From assembly GCA_003259005.1 (NCBI GenBank), contig QLII01000001.1:7803001-7867000 (forward strand): a stretch of 64,000 nt of DNA. Direction: 5' to 3'. Positions 38,207-48,512 of this stretch are shown here, piece by piece; within the stretch, counting starts at the first letter, position 1; every line of letters begins with the position of its first letter. The stretch comes from Spirosoma telluris (GTDB lineage: Bacteria; Bacteroidota; Bacteroidia; Cytophagales; Spirosomataceae). A model generated the notes under the pieces. The model had not been told where the DNA came from. It worked only from the letters and a program-made list of their open reading frames with translations, and did not search any database. Position numbers and translations under genes: made by a program.

Positions 38207-40503
38207 ATGAAAAAGATACTTCTCATTTTACTGACTGCGCTACTGGCGTATATACCCTATCGTCAGTCAATAGCCTCTTCGCACCGCGAAGCCCCCCTTA
38301 TTTCCAGCGATCCGCTGGCGGATAATACCGACGTCTATGCCTTCAAAAGTCCAACAGACGCTGAAAAAATTGTCCTGATCGCCAACTATATCCCGTTTGA
38401 AGATCCAGCAGGTGGCCCGAACTGGTACACATTCGGTGAAAATATCCGGTACGAAATTCACGTCAAGAACAATGCGTCTACGCCGGGTGATGATATTACC
38501 TATCGGTTTACATTCTCGATCATGAATGAAGACCCAACTACGTTTTTTAACATTCGCCTGGGTAAACAAAATCAGAAAACTACCTATACCTGCGAACGGA
38601 GTACTAATGGTGGACAAAGCTGGACGACCATTATCAGCAATGGGGTAGTGCCTCCGGCTAACATTGGACCCCGCTCCATTGAGGATAAAACCGTCGGTTT
38701 GGGAGCTGCATCTTACAATGCGCTGGCAACCAAAGCCATCACGACGGCTTCGACGGGTGAGCGGATTTTCTGCGGGCCCATTGATGATCCCTTCTTTGTT
38801 GACCTGGGGGTATATTCGATGTAGGAGGTTTCCGTTCACCAGCGCAGGCTCGGGATGCGTTATACCATTTCAACTGCCACACAATTGCCATCGAAGTGCC
38901 TGTATCGACGCTGCAAAAAAGCGGCAAAACCGTCGCGCAGTCGGCCAATATTCTCGACCCCGATTATGTAATTGGTGTCTGGGCGTCATCGAGCCGTCGT
39001 CAGCTTAAAACCATCTATAGTGCGGGCGATGTGGGATACGATGGAGGCTGGGTACAGGTATCGCGTTTAGGGATGCCCTTGACCAACGAAGCCGTTATTC
39101 CAGTCGGCATGAAGGACCGGTGGAACTCGTTCACCCCTTATAATGGGAACGATCTCCAGTTTGCCAAATACTTCACTAACCCTGAACTGGCACTCTACAT
39201 GGACGATTCGCAGTTTGGAAGTGCGATTCCAGGCTTGTCGGCCCTTCGGATTCAGTCGAAGTCGTTAGGCTCGTTTGATTTCCGCAATGGCAAGCCCGGT
39301 CTGTTTGGGCTGAAAGGTAACTCAGCCCTGGATGGTACGGCCCTGGCCGAAGCGGCCTTCGGGGGCGTGCTGCTGCCCGATAATGCCAGTCCACGTGCCG
39401 TTGACCTGCTGCCCATCTTCTACACCGGGGTGCCTAACCTGAAGCCCTATCAACTGGCGACAGGGAAAGGGGGTAATCCGCTGGCGGCTGGTAAGCCCTT
39501 CATTCACAACTTTCTGCCAACGCTGGGGGATATGCTTCGGTTAAACATGGCCGTTCCTGCCACTCCTCGTAACGACCCTAAGTTCAGCTCGTTGGGCTTG
39601 GTAGGGGCAGCAGTGCTGGGTCTGACCGATGCGGCTTACACCAATCCGAACCTGCAGTTCATTCCCAACATGGACGGCTTTCCGAATGGTCGTCGGTTAG
39701 AGGATGATGTAACCACGATTGAGTTGCAGGCCGTTGGGGGTGTGGTGCTGGCTGCCATTGGACTGTGGTACGATGACTTTACGCCTGGTGTGAGCCCAAG
39801 TCCAGTAACTGCAAGTTTAGGAAAAGTGCTGTCGTTCAATGCTGGTATAACCAAAAACGACACCACGCTGAAGGCAGGTTTCCCCTTCGTTCAGGACCCC
39901 TGGCGCGGCTTCATTGGTCGAGGGTATGTTGGCCCAGACCAAAACACGGCGAAACCATTGTCAGTAACGGTTTTAAGTTATAACTGTAGCACGGGTGATA
40001 TTACGTTTGGGCGTATGGGTGGCGATCCAAACCGCACAGTTGAGTATCAGGCTGCGGGCGTAGTGAATGGAACCTGGGGTACAACGGTTAATCGGCAAAT
40101 TGAAGCTCCCCTACGGCTGGATGTCAACAGTCGCCGTCTCCTGACCGTTATGGCGCGCTATGTGGGCGATCCAGCCTCTATGGTTAGCATTGACTTCGAT
40201 TTCCGGACTCCTTGTGGACAGGCCCGTATGGCGGCAACCGAAAAAGTGGAACCACTCATGGTTCGTTTGCTGGGTAATCCAACGACAAGCAATGAGATTA
40301 CGGTAGAGGTGACCGGAGCCGCTGGACAATCACTACGACTTGGTTTATCGAATAGTCAGGGTCAGTTAATTGGTCAGCAGACAATTAGCGAAGCTGGTAG
40401 CCTTGAGCGGCACGTAGTACGGTTGGGTGAGCTACCGGGGGTTTATTTCCTACAGGCCATTACGCCAACAGAACGCAAAACGATTAAAGTAGTTCGGCAC
40501 TAA
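38207..40503 (+). CDS. Secreted DUF4331 protein, second copy, with T9SS-type C-terminal domain, one frame break
   Basis: About 765 residues: a signal peptide, a DUF4331 domain (SSHREAPLISSDPLADNTDV, IPFEDPAGGPNWYTFG), a short linker domain after about residue 570 and a C-terminal domain ending LGELPGVYFLQAITPTERK then TIKVVRH. That end has the form of a type IX secretion sorting signal, so the product is probably displayed on the surface. The frame breaks at the G run 38806-38810; adding one G restores VDLGGIFDVGGFRSPAQARD. Most of its 3' half is almost identical in DNA to the first copy (about 37560-37960 versus 39310-39710), while the 5' half has diverged. The last 190 residues are unique to this copy. 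Confidence 0.9.
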
Positions 40504-40520
40504 AAATAGTGCAATACTAT

Positions 40521-40588
40521 GATTCTGTGGATTCTATTGATTCTAATTGTTTTTGAGAATCAATAGAATCAATAGAATCCACAGAATC
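40521..40588. repeat. Interspersed palindromic repeat, copy R5 (short, 9-nt periodic arms)
   Basis: Perfect 24-nt arms at 40521-40544 and 40565-40588. The left arm begins GATTCTGTGGATTCTATTG; the right arm contains one extra 9-nt unit. It lies 18 bp after the second DUF4331 stop and could act as a terminator, but it belongs to the GATTCTAT family seen at R2, R4 and R6. Confidence 0.85.
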
Positions 40589-40630
40589 AAAATTCAAACA
40601 CATACCTAATTGCAAATCCTTTCACGAGTC

Positions 40631-41953
40631 ATGGAAACTTATACACGTACGCTCAACCGAATTCCTGCCCTGTGCATGTTGGTCCTACTAGCCCTGGCAC
40701 TCCTTACCCTGAACAGTTGCACTGACAAAAAGAAGTCAGAAGCTGAAACGACAGTCACTTCTACGATGGATATTCCGCCCCTTTTTGAACGCCGGGGTGA
40801 ACTAGCCGCTGCGGTTGAGTGGCAACGTACCAAGCAAAAAGTAGCTGAACTGAATGGGCGAATCAGGAAGGAACCCAACGACATAAAGCCCCGGTTACAA
40901 ATTGCTGTGATCTATTTGTCAGAAGCCCGGATTACGGGGGAACACCCTTATTATTATCCCGCTATTCTGAAAATTCTGGATGGTGTCTTGGCAATGGACC
41001 CCAAAAATTTTGAAGCCACAACGTTTAAAGCATCGGTAAAAATGTCGCAGCACCAGTTTGCTGAAGCCCGCGAACTAGCCGAAAAAGCCCGTCAGATTAA
41101 TCCAAACAATGCCTATGTCTATGGCGTGCTGGTGGATGCTAATGTGGAGTTGGGTAATTACGAAGAAGCGGTTGTCATGTCGGATAAAATGCAGTCGCTG
41201 AAACCATCGCTGGAGTCTTACTCGCGGGTGTCTTATTTACGCGAAATCTACGGGAATTATCCTAGTTCGATTGAAGCCATGAAACTGGCTGTTCAGGCCG
41301 GGTTGCCGGGTTCGGAGCCTCAGTGCTGGAGTAAAAACATTCTTGGCCATTTGTACGAAACAACCGGTCAACTCGATAATGCGGAAAAACAGTACGACGG
41401 TATTCTGATGATGCGGCCTAGTTATGCTTTTGCCATGGCTGGTCAGGCTCGCATTCAGAAAGCCCGGAAGGAATATGACAAGGCACTGGCTACGCTGGAA
41501 AAAGCGGCTAAGATTATGCCTGAATTTTCGTTCCACGAGCAAATGGCTGAAATCTATGCCCTACAGGGCGATAAGGAAAAAGCCCGGAAAAAATTCGCTG
41601 AGGTGGCTAAAATGCTTGATGAGGATGCGCGCTCGGGCCACGCCGTTGATCTCGAATTGTGTAAACTCTATACGAAATCGGGGCAACTGGATTCCGCCAG
41701 AGTTTATGGATTGATCGAATACAAAAAGCGCCCTAAAAATATTGATGTCAATCATGCGCTGGCATGGGTTTACTATAACCAGCATGATCTCAGAAATGCA
41801 CAGCAACATATGCAGGTAGCTTTGCGTATGGGTAGTAAAGACCCGGAATTGTTACAACAGGCAGGTGCCATTGAATTAGCCCTTGGCAATGCGGGTCAGC
41901 ACGATAAATTCGTAGCCAGTGCCCGGAAAACAAACCCGAAGTTTACGCTGTAA
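40631..41953 (+). CDS. TPR-repeat lipoprotein
   Basis: About 440 residues. I start at METYTRTLNRIPALCM because an upstream TTG adds nothing typical. The lipobox is LLTLNSCTDKK near residue 29. The rest is a run of TPR motifs (HPYYYPAILKILDGVLAMDP, AEKARQINPNNAYVYGVLVDA, YDGILMMRPSYAFAMAGQAR, LEKAAKIMPEFSFHEQMAEI, HALAWVYYNQHDLRNAQQH). It is a periplasmic or outer-membrane scaffold between the DUF4331 pair and the TonB receptor, all on one strand, so it is probably part of one envelope complex. Intact frame. Confidence 0.9.
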   Translation: METYTRTLNRIPALCMLVLLALALLTLNSCTDKKKSEAETTVTSTMDIPPLFERRGELAAAVEWQRTKQKVAELNGRIRKEPNDIKPRLQIAVIYLSEARITGEHPYYYPAILKILDGVLAMDPKNFEATTFKASVKMSQHQFAEARELAEKARQINPNNAYVYGVLVDANVELGNYEEAVVMSDKMQSLKPSLESYSRVSYLREIYGNYPSSIEAMKLAVQAGLPGSEPQCWSKNILGHLYETTGQLDNAEKQYDGILMMRPSYAFAMAGQARIQKARKEYDKALATLEKAAKIMPEFSFHEQMAEIYALQGDKEKARKKFAEVAKMLDEDARSGHAVDLELCKLYTKSGQLDSARVYGLIEYKKRPKNIDVNHALAWVYYNQHDLRNAQQHMQVALRMGSKDPELLQQAGAIELALGNAGQHDKFVASARKTNPKFTL

Positions 41954-41989
41954 GGGGTAGCCTGACAATTTCTTACCTTTGTCGCCATC

Positions 41990-44246
41990 ATGAAGTTTTT
42001 ACGTTCTCTTCTTATTGCCATACTGGTTTGTTCACAGGCCTATGCGCACCTTGGGCATCTGGCCGGGAAGGTGTATGAGCAGGGGACGAACCTGCCATTG
42101 TCTGGGGTTACGGTGCAGTTAACCGGCCTCGGTAAAGCCACCATCACCAATGAGTTGGGGCAGTATCGCTTCGATGGGCTGGTGGCGGCACCCTATAAAG
42201 TCGAACTGTCGCATGTGGGTTTCAAGACACAGGTCATTGTGGTGACAGTGCTGGATGACCAGACCACGTTTGTCACTACCGTACTGGCTACGGCTTCGGT
42301 AGAATTGAAGGAGATTACCGTGTCGTCGCAACGGGCGCATGATCAGCAACTGATTAGTAGTCTGGATATTAAACTCCGGCCGATTACGAATTCGCAGGAG
42401 ATTTTACGGATGGTGCCGGGCTTGTTTATTGGGCAACATGCGGGCGGGGGCAAGGCTGAGCAGATTTTCCTGCGCGGCTTCGACCTTGATCACGGCACCG
42501 ATATTCGCCTGACGGTCGATGGGATGCCGGTCAATATGGTGTCGCATGCGCATGGACAAGGGTATGCCGATTTACACTTCGTCATTCCCGAACTGGTCGA
42601 AGGCGTTGATTTCAAGAAAGGGCCATACCGCGCCGATAAGGGAAATCTGACAACAGCAGGCTGGGTCGATTTTAGAACCCGAACGGCGCTCGATCGCTCG
42701 TTTGTGAAACTCGAAGCGGGGCAGTACGATACCTATCGGGCGGTGGCGGGGCTGGATTTACTGGGCGACAGGGGGAAGGCGAAAAATCAGTCCGCCTATC
42801 TGGCATCGGAGTATTCGTATAGCAATTCCTATTTCGATAATCCGCAGAATTTCAAACGGTTAAATGTCGTCGGTAAATACCACGGGCATGTAGCGCCTAA
42901 CACAAACCTGACAGTAACCGGCTCTACCTTCTGGAGCAAATGGAATCACTCCGGTCAGATTCCTGATCGGGCAGTGGCATCAGGACTAACGGATTTTTTC
43001 GGCTCTATTGATCCCACAGAAGGGGGCGAAACCAGCCGGACAAATGCCAATGCACAACTGGTGACTGTTACGCCCCGAAATCATGTTATCAAAAACCAGT
43101 TGTTCTACAGCAACTACAATTTCGAACTGTATTCCAACTTCACCTTTTTCAAGGAAGATACCCTCAACGGCGATCAGATTCGGCAGAAAGAACACCGGAA
43201 TCTATTCGGCTATAACGGCAGCTATTCGACCGAAACCAACATCGGCAGGAGCCGCTGGACAACAACGGTAGGCGCGCAATATCGGCAGGATATCACCTAT
43301 CATACCGAACTGTCTCATACCAAGGACCGAATTATTACGCTGGAACAGAAGAACTTTGGCAACATCAATGAACTCAATGCCGCTGTTTATGCCGATGAAC
43401 TAGTGCAACTATCGGATCGGTTCACGATCAATGCGGGCGTTCGGGTCGATTATTTTCGGAGCCAGTACGAGGATTTACTCGCCCAGCCGGTCACCAAACA
43501 GCACGCTACGGATGCCATTGTTTCGCCCAAACTGAACGTTTATTATACGCTTAGTCCACAGGTTCAACTTTACCTTAACACGGGCAAAGGGTTTCACTCC
43601 AACGATGCGAGGGTCGTTGTGCCTCAGGGCGGACGGGGAATTTTGCCGCCAGCTTATGGCTCTGATTTGGGTCTGATCGTAAAGCCATTTCCGAATTTGC
43701 TGGTCAACGCTGCTGCGTGGTATTTGTGGCTGGCCCAGGAGTTTGTATTCGTGGGGATGAAAACGTGGTTGAACCCAGCGGACGGTCGCGTCGGTACGGA
43801 CTTGATCTGTCGGCCCGCTATCAGATTACCAGTCACCTGTATGCGGATGTCGACCTGAACACCGCTACACCCCGTTCGCTCGACGCAGAAGCCGGACAAA
43901 ACTATCTTCCACTAGCACCTACCTTCACCTCTACGGGTGGTCTTTCTCTGAAAAGTAACAATGGCTTTAGTGGTTCGATGCGCTACCGCTACATTGCCGA
44001 CCGGCCCGCGAATGAAGATAATTCCATTGTGGCCAAAGGCTATTTTGTAAATGATATACAGGCCAATTATACAGGCCATAGCTATACCCTGGGCTTGTCG
44101 GTACAGAACCTGTTCAATGTGCGTTGGAAAGAAACTCAATTTGCAACAGAAAGCCGACTGCGTGGCGAGGCAACACCGGTCAACGAAATCTGCTTTACCC
44201 CGGTACCCCGTTTTTCGCCCGGTTGAGCTTAACCTATTTCTGGTAG
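41990..44246 (+). CDS. TonB-dependent outer-membrane receptor with CarboxypepD_reg domain, two frame breaks
   Basis: About 750 residues. A signal peptide (residues 1-19, QAYA) precedes a CarboxypepD_reg-like domain (HLAGKVYEQGTNLPLSGVTV, residues 20-105), a plug domain (SQEILRMVPGLFIGQHAGG, FDLDHGTDIRLTVDGMPVN, VSHAHGQGYADLHF) and a barrel. The plug is unusually His-rich. Breaks are at the G run 43753-43756 (restores FVFVGDENVVEPSGRSRRYG) and near 44202 (restores FTPGTPFFARLSLTYFW, a proper C-terminal aromatic strand, stop at 44246). Ligand unknown. A TACCTTTG box at 41974-41981 might serve as a close internal promoter. It ends the DUF4331/TPR cluster. Confidence 0.9.
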
Positions 44247-44483
44247 CGATCTTTTCCTGAAGTCACTTGTTCTTACGAGCCTTTTTCTTTTTATAAACCC
44301 GGTTTCTGCTTCATAAAGGCCAGTGTAATAGTTGCTTTAGCTGGATAATGAGGGATAATAATCAAAGGGGCAAGGCCAGAACCGAAAGCGTAGTATAGTA
44401 AGTCCGGTCCCAATCGTTCTTTGTTGTATGCTGTCTGATTTAGTCAGATCTCCCGTTTTATACCACTCTAAATTCCAGTACGA

Positions 44484-45209
44484 ATGTTTGCAAAACTTGC
44501 CGCTTTGGGTTTGGTCACTTATCTAGCTTGCTCGCTTGTACAGGCGCAGCCCCTCAATACCTTGTCGCCAAAGGAAAAGAAAGAAGGCTGGAAATTGCTC
44601 TTTGACGGGCGTGATCTGAAAGGCTGGCATCGATACAATGGGAAAGGCGTTCCCACAACCTGGAAAATAGAACAAGGGGTGCTCCACCTGGACGTTCCTC
44701 AAACCGCTACGACACCCCGCGATGCAGGTGATTTAGTGACCGATGCGCTGATTTCAGGTGATTTTGAGTTTAAAGCCGAGTTCAAAATCGAAAAGTATAC
44801 TAATAGCGGATTCTTTTTCTTCGTACAGGAAGCCGCTCAGAACAAAAAAATTTATGACACCGGCCTTGAGGTTCAGGTGGGAGATGATGCACTCTATCAA
44901 AAAGAGTCAGCCCACCCGCACAGCTCCGGCGATCTGTTTGGCCTATCTGATGTCCGGTTGCAGGAACCCAAACCACTCGGAAGCTGGAACCAGCTAACCG
45001 TGAGTCTAAAAAAGAATAAACTGGTCGTCACTCTAAACGGCTTCACGGTTCAGGAACACGACCTAACCAGTGCCGACTGGAAACAGCGTATGGCTGCCAG
45101 TAAGCTTAAAGAGGCTCCTGTGGGGAAAGGAAAGTTCAGCGGACGGATTGGTTTACAGGACTGGAACACCAATGTCTGGTTCCGTAACATCAAACTGCGA
45201 CCGCTCTGA
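44484..45209 (+). CDS. Secreted DUF1080 protein (3-keto-disaccharide hydrolase fold)
   Basis: A 241-residue protein with a signal peptide (residues 1-21, LVQAQ) and a DUF1080 concanavalin-like domain: EGWKLLFDGRDLKGWHRYNG near residue 35, DFEFKAEFKIEKYTNSGFFF near residue 93, GLEVQVGDD, and GRIGLQDWNTNVWFRNIKLR at the end. Such proteins act on sugars or 3-keto-sugars outside the cytoplasm. It stands alone here; the 237 bp before it hold no gene that I can recognise. Intact frame. Confidence 0.9.
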   Translation: MFAKLAALGLVTYLACSLVQAQPLNTLSPKEKKEGWKLLFDGRDLKGWHRYNGKGVPTTWKIEQGVLHLDVPQTATTPRDAGDLVTDALISGDFEFKAEFKIEKYTNSGFFFFVQEAAQNKKIYDTGLEVQVGDDALYQKESAHPHSSGDLFGLSDVRLQEPKPLGSWNQLTVSLKKNKLVVTLNGFTVQEHDLTSADWKQRMAASKLKEAPVGKGKFSGRIGLQDWNTNVWFRNIKLRPL

Positions 45210-45570
45210 TAACGTTGAACGTTTTTAGGGCAAAGCCCTGTTCGTTCTGGAGAGTTTATAAGAAAATAGATTGTCTGAAGTTAAGGTTTTCATTTTTAGT
45301 CCAGGCGTAATACAAATAGGTAAAGGGATAATGGACTATGTACAGTGGGTAAGATCACCTAAAAAGTAGCATAGGGCATTGAGTCTAAAATCAGTTGTAC
45401 ATGTTGGGAATGAGGAAGGACTAAGTCCGGTTTTATTTTTGTGTTGGTCGCCTGGCGGTCTGTCGATGCAAATTGGGCCGTAATTATGCCTTTTTGAGCC
45501 ATTTCAAGCAAGCGTAAACGCGATCAGAGACTATCGTTAACTCGATTTTATAGAAAAAGAAAAGTACAAA
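45210..45570. other. 360-bp gap, nothing recognised
   Basis: AT-rich sequence between the DUF1080 gene and the convergent small membrane-protein gene. I see no gene, RNA or strong hairpin. Confidence 0.5.
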
Positions 45571-45852
45571 TCAGACAATACCATAATAGCGCCTTGGAAA
45601 GCTGAAAAACTGCCCATCCAGATAGAGGAAAATAGCGGTAAGGAGTAGTAACGAAGCCAGAAAAACGCTGACATAAACGATCCCATGTTTTCGTAAACGA
45701 ACAAGCTGAATAAGAACGGCAAGTAGCAAAACTATGAGGCAAACAGACCCTATGAATGGGTTCTGGAGCAGTATGAAATGGTTCATACATATCGCTATAA
45801 AAAGGCTCCAAACAAAAACCTGAAGCGCAGGACGTCGGTACCTAGTTATCAT
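45571..45852 (-). CDS. Small membrane protein of unknown family
   Basis: A 93-residue hydrophobic protein with three predicted membrane helices (about residues 8-24, 32-50 and 58-80) and Arg/Lys-rich loops (ITRYRRPAL, RLRKHG) that give a normal positive-inside pattern. The ATG is in a good context, 25 bp after the stop of the SIS gene on the same strand. I do not recognise the family. Two overlapping frames in the same place look like shadows. Confidence 0.55.
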   Translation of the reverse strand: MITRYRRPALQVFVWSLFIAICMNHFILLQNPFIGSVCLIVLLLAVLIQLVRLRKHGIVYVSVFLASLLLLTAIFLYLDGQFFSFPRRYYGIV

Positions 45853-45877
45853 AGCTAGTTCGCGTTATAATCAGTAA

Positions 45878-46708
45878 TTACTTGCCAGTAGTTGAAGGGC
45901 TTGAGCCAGTTTGCTCACTGATGTAAGAAGGAATACCAACTCGTTCGTAGAGCTTGGCCAGCCTGTGGGCATGTTCATCGTAGGCACTTTCAAATAAGGA
46001 GGCAGCCCGTTCGGCACCCACGACATTGGCCGCCGATAAGACGTTGGGCGGATGACCCGCCTGAGTTAATAAGTTGGCGACTTCGGCTTTGATGCAGTTT
46101 ACCACAACGGCTCCACCCACCGTCGAGCCCGGTGAAACGGGTGTATCGAGTCCCGGCACACGAACCAGGGCATCACCCATAGCGGCCCCCGTATCCAGTA
46201 CTAAATCGGCAAAATCGCTTAGCTTTCTGCCATCTGCACGCTTGCTGGTACTGTTATCCGCATGTTGTTTCGTAATCAGGGCCACGACCTTAACTCCCCG
46301 TTGCTGAAATAATTCGGCCATTTCGATAGGAACGACGTTACAACCGCTGGACGAAATCACCAGCGCCGAATCCAGTTCAGAGAGGTCATAATTTCGCAGA
46401 ATACGTTGCGCCAGACCCGGTACATTTTCCAGAAACATGGCCTGTCGCTGACCATTAGCCCCCACCACCAGGTTATGAAAGGAGAGCGACAGTTCGACGA
46501 TGGGGTTGAAGCCAGCAAAAGAACCATAGCGGGGCCACATTTCCTCAACCATGATGCGACTGTGTCCACTGCCAAACAGGTGCACCATTCGTCCAGCCAG
46601 AATCGTCTGACTAAACCACTGGGCCGCTTGTTGTATGGCTTCGGATTGTTGTTCAACCGTATCCAGAATCGCTCTGGATTTTTGGATGTATTGGGAGGTT
46701 AAACTCAT
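45878..46708 (-). CDS. SIS-domain sugar isomerase-like protein
   Basis: About 276 residues. I start at MSLTSQYIQKSRAILDTVEQ; a start 21 bp upstream lies inside the inverted repeat. The SIS domain shows LAGRMVHLFGSGHSRIMVEE near residue 40, LVISSSGCNVVPIEMAELF near residue 118 and VVALITKQHADN. It resembles phosphosugar-binding proteins of the DUF2529/GmhA group. It follows the ROK kinase gene on the same strand, a combination typical of amino-sugar catabolism (kinase plus isomerase or etherase), though the actual substrate is unknown. Intact frame. Confidence 0.88.
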   Translation of the reverse strand: MSLTSQYIQKSRAILDTVEQQSEAIQQAAQWFSQTILAGRMVHLFGSGHSRIMVEEMWPRYGSFAGFNPIVELSLSFHNLVVGANGQRQAMFLENVPGLAQRILRNYDLSELDSALVISSSGCNVVPIEMAELFQQRGVKVVALITKQHADNSTSKRADGRKLSDFADLVLDTGAAMGDALVRVPGLDTPVSPGSTVGGAVVVNCIKAEVANLLTQAGHPPNVLSAANVVGAERAASLFESAYDEHAHRLAKLYERVGIPSYISEQTGSSPSTTGK

Positions 46709-46720
46709 AAATAAGGTTTT

Positions 46721-46810
46721 TAAACGCAAAGGGCGCAGGGGTTATCGCAAAGAACGCTAAAGGTAAATTCATTGCGCTCTTTGCGATAACCCCTGCGCCC
46801 TTTGCGTTTA
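46721..46810. repeat. Perfect 33-bp inverted repeat between ROK and SIS genes
   Basis: Left arm 46721-46753 (starting TAAACGCAAAGGGCGCAG) and right arm 46778-46810 are exact complements, around a 24-nt loop. It occupies nearly the whole gap between the two genes and would form a very stable hairpin. Built from CGCAAAG units, it does not resemble the GATTCTAT family. Confidence 0.85.
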
Positions 46811-46828
46811 GATTTTTATGGAAAATGA

Positions 46829-47709
46829 TCAGCTAAAACTAGCCGCAGCGCCAATAGCTCCGGCCCAGTCTTCAAAATGAGCTTTGCAAAGGGTTGTTTT
46901 TTTTCCGCCTGGTCGCCATTCGAACAAATCCATAAAAGTTTGCAGAGGTGTAAACAGGGCGTCATTGGCCTGGGTAATTCCCCCACCTAAGATAATGACT
47001 TCGGGTGAAAAGGAATTGGCGATCGACGAAAGCGCTACGGCCAATCGCCGAACCGACGTTAGCCAGACGAGCGTTGCCACGGGCTCTCCCTGTAGGTAGC
47101 CATCGAGTAATTCGTGCGTGCTTTTGTAGCGACCATACGACCGCCGACTGACCGTTACATTGCCAATGGCATCTTCCAGGCTACCGGGTGCATTGGTAAC
47201 GTCGAGCTGGTCACTATCTGCATCTACAGTCGTATGGCCTAAATGCCCTGCCATCTGGAAAAAACCCTGATACAACTGCCCGTTAATCAGTAATCCACCA
47301 CCAACGCCCGTACCTAGCGTGAGCATGGCTGCATTCGCGATGTTTCGGGCTGCACCAAAGCGGGCTTCGGCCATCAGAGCCGCATGGGCATCGTTTAATA
47401 CCCAGACCTGTTCGCCCAAAAGGTTGGCCCAGGCGAATCCTTCCAATCCCGGCAACCGACCGGGCATACAGGCAATGGCTGAGTTATCGGTAGTAGGTAG
47501 GCCGGGTGCGGCTAAACCAACACCCAGGATGGTTTCATTCGTCGTCGCTTTTAATTCCTGAACGGTTTCTGCCACCACTGTTTTCCAGCTATTGGTTTCG
47601 CCATCGTTGTGGGGGTAATTCGTTTCTGTAACACCTCGCCGGTGCGCGTATCAATGAGTACGCCTTTGATACGGGTGCCTCCTAAGTCAATGCCAATGGC
47701 CTGATTCAT
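46829..47709 (-). CDS. ROK-family sugar kinase, one frame break
   Basis: About 294 residues. The N-terminus MNQAIGIDLGGTRIKGVLID contains the phosphate-1 loop; GVGLAAPGLPTT, VLNDAHAALMAEARFG, MLTLGTGVGGGLLINGQ and the HLGHTTVD zinc-region variant follow, then EVIILGGGITQAND. The frame breaks at the G run 47611-47615 (a C run on the coding strand; one more base restores HNDGETNSWKTVVAETVQEL). The usual CXCGXXGC zinc motif of ROK proteins is missing: the sequence after HTTVD has no Cys. It is probably a glucokinase- or GlcNAc kinase-like enzyme paired with the SIS protein. Confidence 0.88.
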
Positions 47710-47810
47710 CTTTTATTTACGTGCCCTGATTATCTACTGAATCAAAGGCGGGTCAAAGGTAATAGTCGGTCGTTAATAACGATTCGTTGAATTCTTTGGA
47801 TTCTATAAAT

Positions 47811-47826
47811 TATAGGTCGACCTATA
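47811..47826. promoter_or_regulatory. 16-bp perfect palindrome upstream of the ROK gene
   Basis: TATAGGTCGACCTATA is a perfect dyad, 102 bp before the ROK start and 35 bp past the stop of the HD gene. It could be an operator or part of a terminator. A short GATTCT-type fragment (about 47781-47805) precedes it. Confidence 0.4.
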
Positions 47827-47860
47827 CACGGGCTGAAACCCATAGGTACACCCATTCCAT

Positions 47861-48436
47861 TCACTCAGTACGAATAGCCGCTATTATCTGTTGTTTGTAA
47901 GGTTCACGCAGTTGCTGATTCGTGCTGGTGAAATACTGGTGATTGGTGAGAAACGAACGTTGAATATGAGGCCATCTGGCGGGATCAGCTAGCCGATTGT
48001 AAGCAATCCATTCGGTGAGCAGGGTCTGACTAATTTGGTAATAATCATCGCGGCCCAGGTAGTCCAGGTCGGCATCGCATAGAATGGCACCCAGTAAGGT
48101 CGTGGGTGTTTGCGGAGTACGGGTTGCCCGGATCATCTGACAAATCTGGTCGATCTGCTCAGGCGTATAGCCAAAGGCTGGCAACGACCGCATGGCAAGC
48201 TGGCAGCTTTCTACTTCATGTTCATCATAGGTCACCAGAAAGCCCGCATCGTGGTAATAAGCTGCTGTTTTAAGCAGATTCAGGGATTCGTCGTCGTTGA
48301 TGCCTTCTGCACGGGCAATCCGGTCGGCCTGTTCAGCTACGTCATGGGTATGTTGAACGCTATGGTAGGTAAGTTGTGGGACTAACCGACTCGTCAACTC
48401 CCCAATAATATACGCACAGGCCGCCTGGATTTGCAT
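47861..48436 (-). CDS. HD-domain phosphohydrolase
   Basis: A 191-residue protein with the HD signature: THDVAEQADRIARAEG (His near residue 28), AAYYHDAGFLVTYDEHE (HD near residue 62) and LCDADLDYLGRDDYYQ (Asp near residue 121). Relatives are predicted metal-dependent phosphohydrolases that often act on nucleotides. It lies upstream of the ROK/SIS pair on the same strand. Intact frame. Confidence 0.9.
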   Translation of the reverse strand: MQIQAACAYIIGELTSRLVPQLTYHSVQHTHDVAEQADRIARAEGINDDESLNLLKTAAYYHDAGFLVTYDEHEVESCQLAMRSLPAFGYTPEQIDQICQMIRATRTPQTPTTLLGAILCDADLDYLGRDDYYQISQTLLTEWIAYNRLADPARWPHIQRSFLTNHQYFTSTNQQLREPYKQQIIAAIRTE

Positions 48437-48512
48437 GAAGGTTCAGGAAAAATAAGGGAATGACGAATTTGTGGCTCGTCGATTCAAGTAGACCGAATTA
48501 GTAGTTAGGTAA

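Noticed and set aside
38267..38839. Leftward frame of 190 codons opposite the second DUF4331 gene
   Set aside because: Antisense shadow of a clear DUF4331 domain with signal peptide; no family features.
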